From DATBFX01 sp036558305 (GTDB lineage: Bacteria > Chloroflexota > Chloroflexia > Thermomicrobiales > UBA6265): a stretch of 6,771 nucleotides of DNA. The stretch is taken from positions 1-6,771 of the forward strand of contig DATBFX010000456.1 of assembly GCA_036558305.1 (NCBI GenBank), given 5' to 3'. The position numbers were made by a program, and so were the translations under genes. The notes below the pieces were generated by a model. The model saw nothing but the letters and a program-made list of their open reading frames with translations. It was not told the origin of the DNA and did not search any database. Position 1 is the first letter of the stretch. Every line of letters starts with the position of its first letter. Of this stretch, positions 6,143 through 6,771 are shown piece by piece.

Positions 6143-6478
6143 TCAGCGCTGCACCAAGGCCGGCGCCTCGACTCGCGCTCTCAATTCGGGCTGCAACGTC
6201 CTCAGAAGATCGGCGAGTGGTTGAGCCGGCTGACCCGGCAAGCGCCATTGGAGATCCGTCTCGGGTAGGTCTTCCCAGCGGTCGAAGTCGAGAAACCCGA
6301 CGATCTCCAGACCGGCGATCCGATCGGTCAATTCTTCGCGGTCATTGAGCGCACGGAAAAGGAGCACGTCTTCGTCGACGGCTTCGGCGCCCCACGGCTC
6401 CGGGGTCGGTTCGACGAATATGCGGAGGACATCGGTGTCCGGTCCTGGCCAAGTGAATGAGGCGGTTACGGTCGCCAT
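6143..6478 (-). CDS. Small hypothetical protein, middle gene of a three-gene run
   Basis: This 111-residue protein is acidic and not confidently recognised. A predicted strand TDVLRIFVEP (15-24) is followed by AVDEDVLLFRAL (33-44) and RIAGLEIVGFLDFDRWEDLP (53-72). This ordering (short strand, acidic V-D-x-D strand, then G-x-E-I-V-G-F-x-D-F) vaguely recalls DUF2283-type small proteins, but the similarity is weak and from inspection only. The C-terminal third, QPLADLLRTLQPELRARVEA, looks helical. The ATG lies inside the end of the previous gene (13-bp overlap, 6466-6478) and has no clear Shine-Dalgarno, consistent with translational coupling. Function unknown. Confidence 0.6.
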   Translation of the reverse strand: MATVTASFTWPGPDTDVLRIFVEPTPEPWGAEAVDEDVLLFRALNDREELTDRIAGLEIVGFLDFDRWEDLPETDLQWRLPGQPAQPLADLLRTLQPELRARVEAPALVQR

Positions 6479-6753
6479 AGCACGTTCTCGTTCCGATACT
6501 TTCGTAGGTCATGGGTCTCGATCAGGTGGACCGTCCAGAGGCGATCTCCGGCTAGGATACCAAACGCGTACCGATCCTCTCCGTCCTCTTGCCAACGGCT
6601 CAGGATTCGGCGTCTGCCATCCCGCGCCTCGCGAATCTCATACACGTGGTGGAGAACGAACTCGATTCGCTCCGGTTTCCGGGCAATCCTGCCGTCGACG
6701 ATGAGGTGATACAGATCGGCTTCCATGACGTGGACGCGCTCGCCGTTTGGCAT
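6466..6753 (-). CDS. Small hypothetical protein, first gene of a three-gene run (5' end uncertain)
   Basis: From the ATG at 6753 this is 95 residues and not recognised. It contains EADLYHLIVDGRIARKPERI (11-30), then alternating strand-like segments ending in LWTVHLIETHDLRKYRN. A mixed-charge beta-rich fold seems likely, and no membrane segment or signal is present. AAGAGGG at 6761-6767 lies 7 nt before the ATG and supports that start. The frame stays open for the remaining six codons to the window edge, so a longer N-terminus is possible, and Met10 is an alternative. The stop overlaps the next gene's start by 13 bp. Paired small genes with overlapping ends resemble toxin-antitoxin layouts, but no toxin or antitoxin family is visible, so this is only a layout analogy. 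Confidence 0.65.
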   Translation of the reverse strand: MPNGERVHVMEADLYHLIVDGRIARKPERIEFVLHHVYEIREARDGRRRILSRWQEDGEDRYAFGILAGDRLWTVHLIETHDLRKYRNENVLWRP

Positions 6754-6771
6754 CGGAATGCCCTCTTGCCA

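Noticed and set aside
5688..6224. Plus-strand frame of 178 codons
   Set aside because: It overlaps the end of the secreted gene in another frame and lies opposite the minus-strand small genes. Its Ser/Arg/Pro-rich product shows no domain.

Overview
GC-rich window from a bacterial chromosome. One counted line inside the large oxidoreductase gene (2041-2100) is 44/60 G+C. The composition, the Thr/Pro-rich linker of a secreted protein and the 7-8 bp tandem-repeat hairpins between genes fit an environmental Chloroflexota (Thermomicrobia-like) genome. A high-GC actinomycete cannot be excluded, and there is no rRNA or marker gene to decide.

Layout. 1-368 (-): 3'-truncated SnoaL-like small protein. 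369-622: intergenic region dominated by an inverted octamer/heptamer repeat structure. 623-2890 (-) and 2956-3474 (-): molybdopterin-binding and [2Fe-2S] subunits of a xanthine-dehydrogenase-family molybdenum hydroxylase of the IorAB/NicAB type, separated by a heptamer-built palindrome (about 2918-2997). 3563-4651 (-): membrane-anchored pentapeptide-repeat protein. 4652-4747: divergent promoter region. 4748-5809 (+): secreted protein with two degenerate cupredoxin-like domains joined by a Pro/Thr-rich linker. 5858-6753 (-): compact run of three small unrecognised genes, visibly less GC-rich than the rest.

How it works together. The two oxidoreductase subunits would form a Mo-cofactor/2x[2Fe-2S] enzyme that hydroxylates an aldehyde or N-heterocycle. 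A Tat-like signal on the large subunit suggests export of the folded complex. No FAD subunit or cytochrome c domain is present, so the electron acceptor is not visible. The pentapeptide and cupredoxin-like genes share one short divergent promoter region but have no obvious mechanistic link to the enzyme.

The most unusual feature is not a gene. Two different short-tandem-repeat hairpins sit exactly at the 3' ends of the two oxidoreductase genes. One supplies the last codons and stop of the small subunit, and the other begins at the stop codon of the large subunit. I see no CRISPR array, tRNA, rRNA or transposase, and no clearly new multi-gene system.
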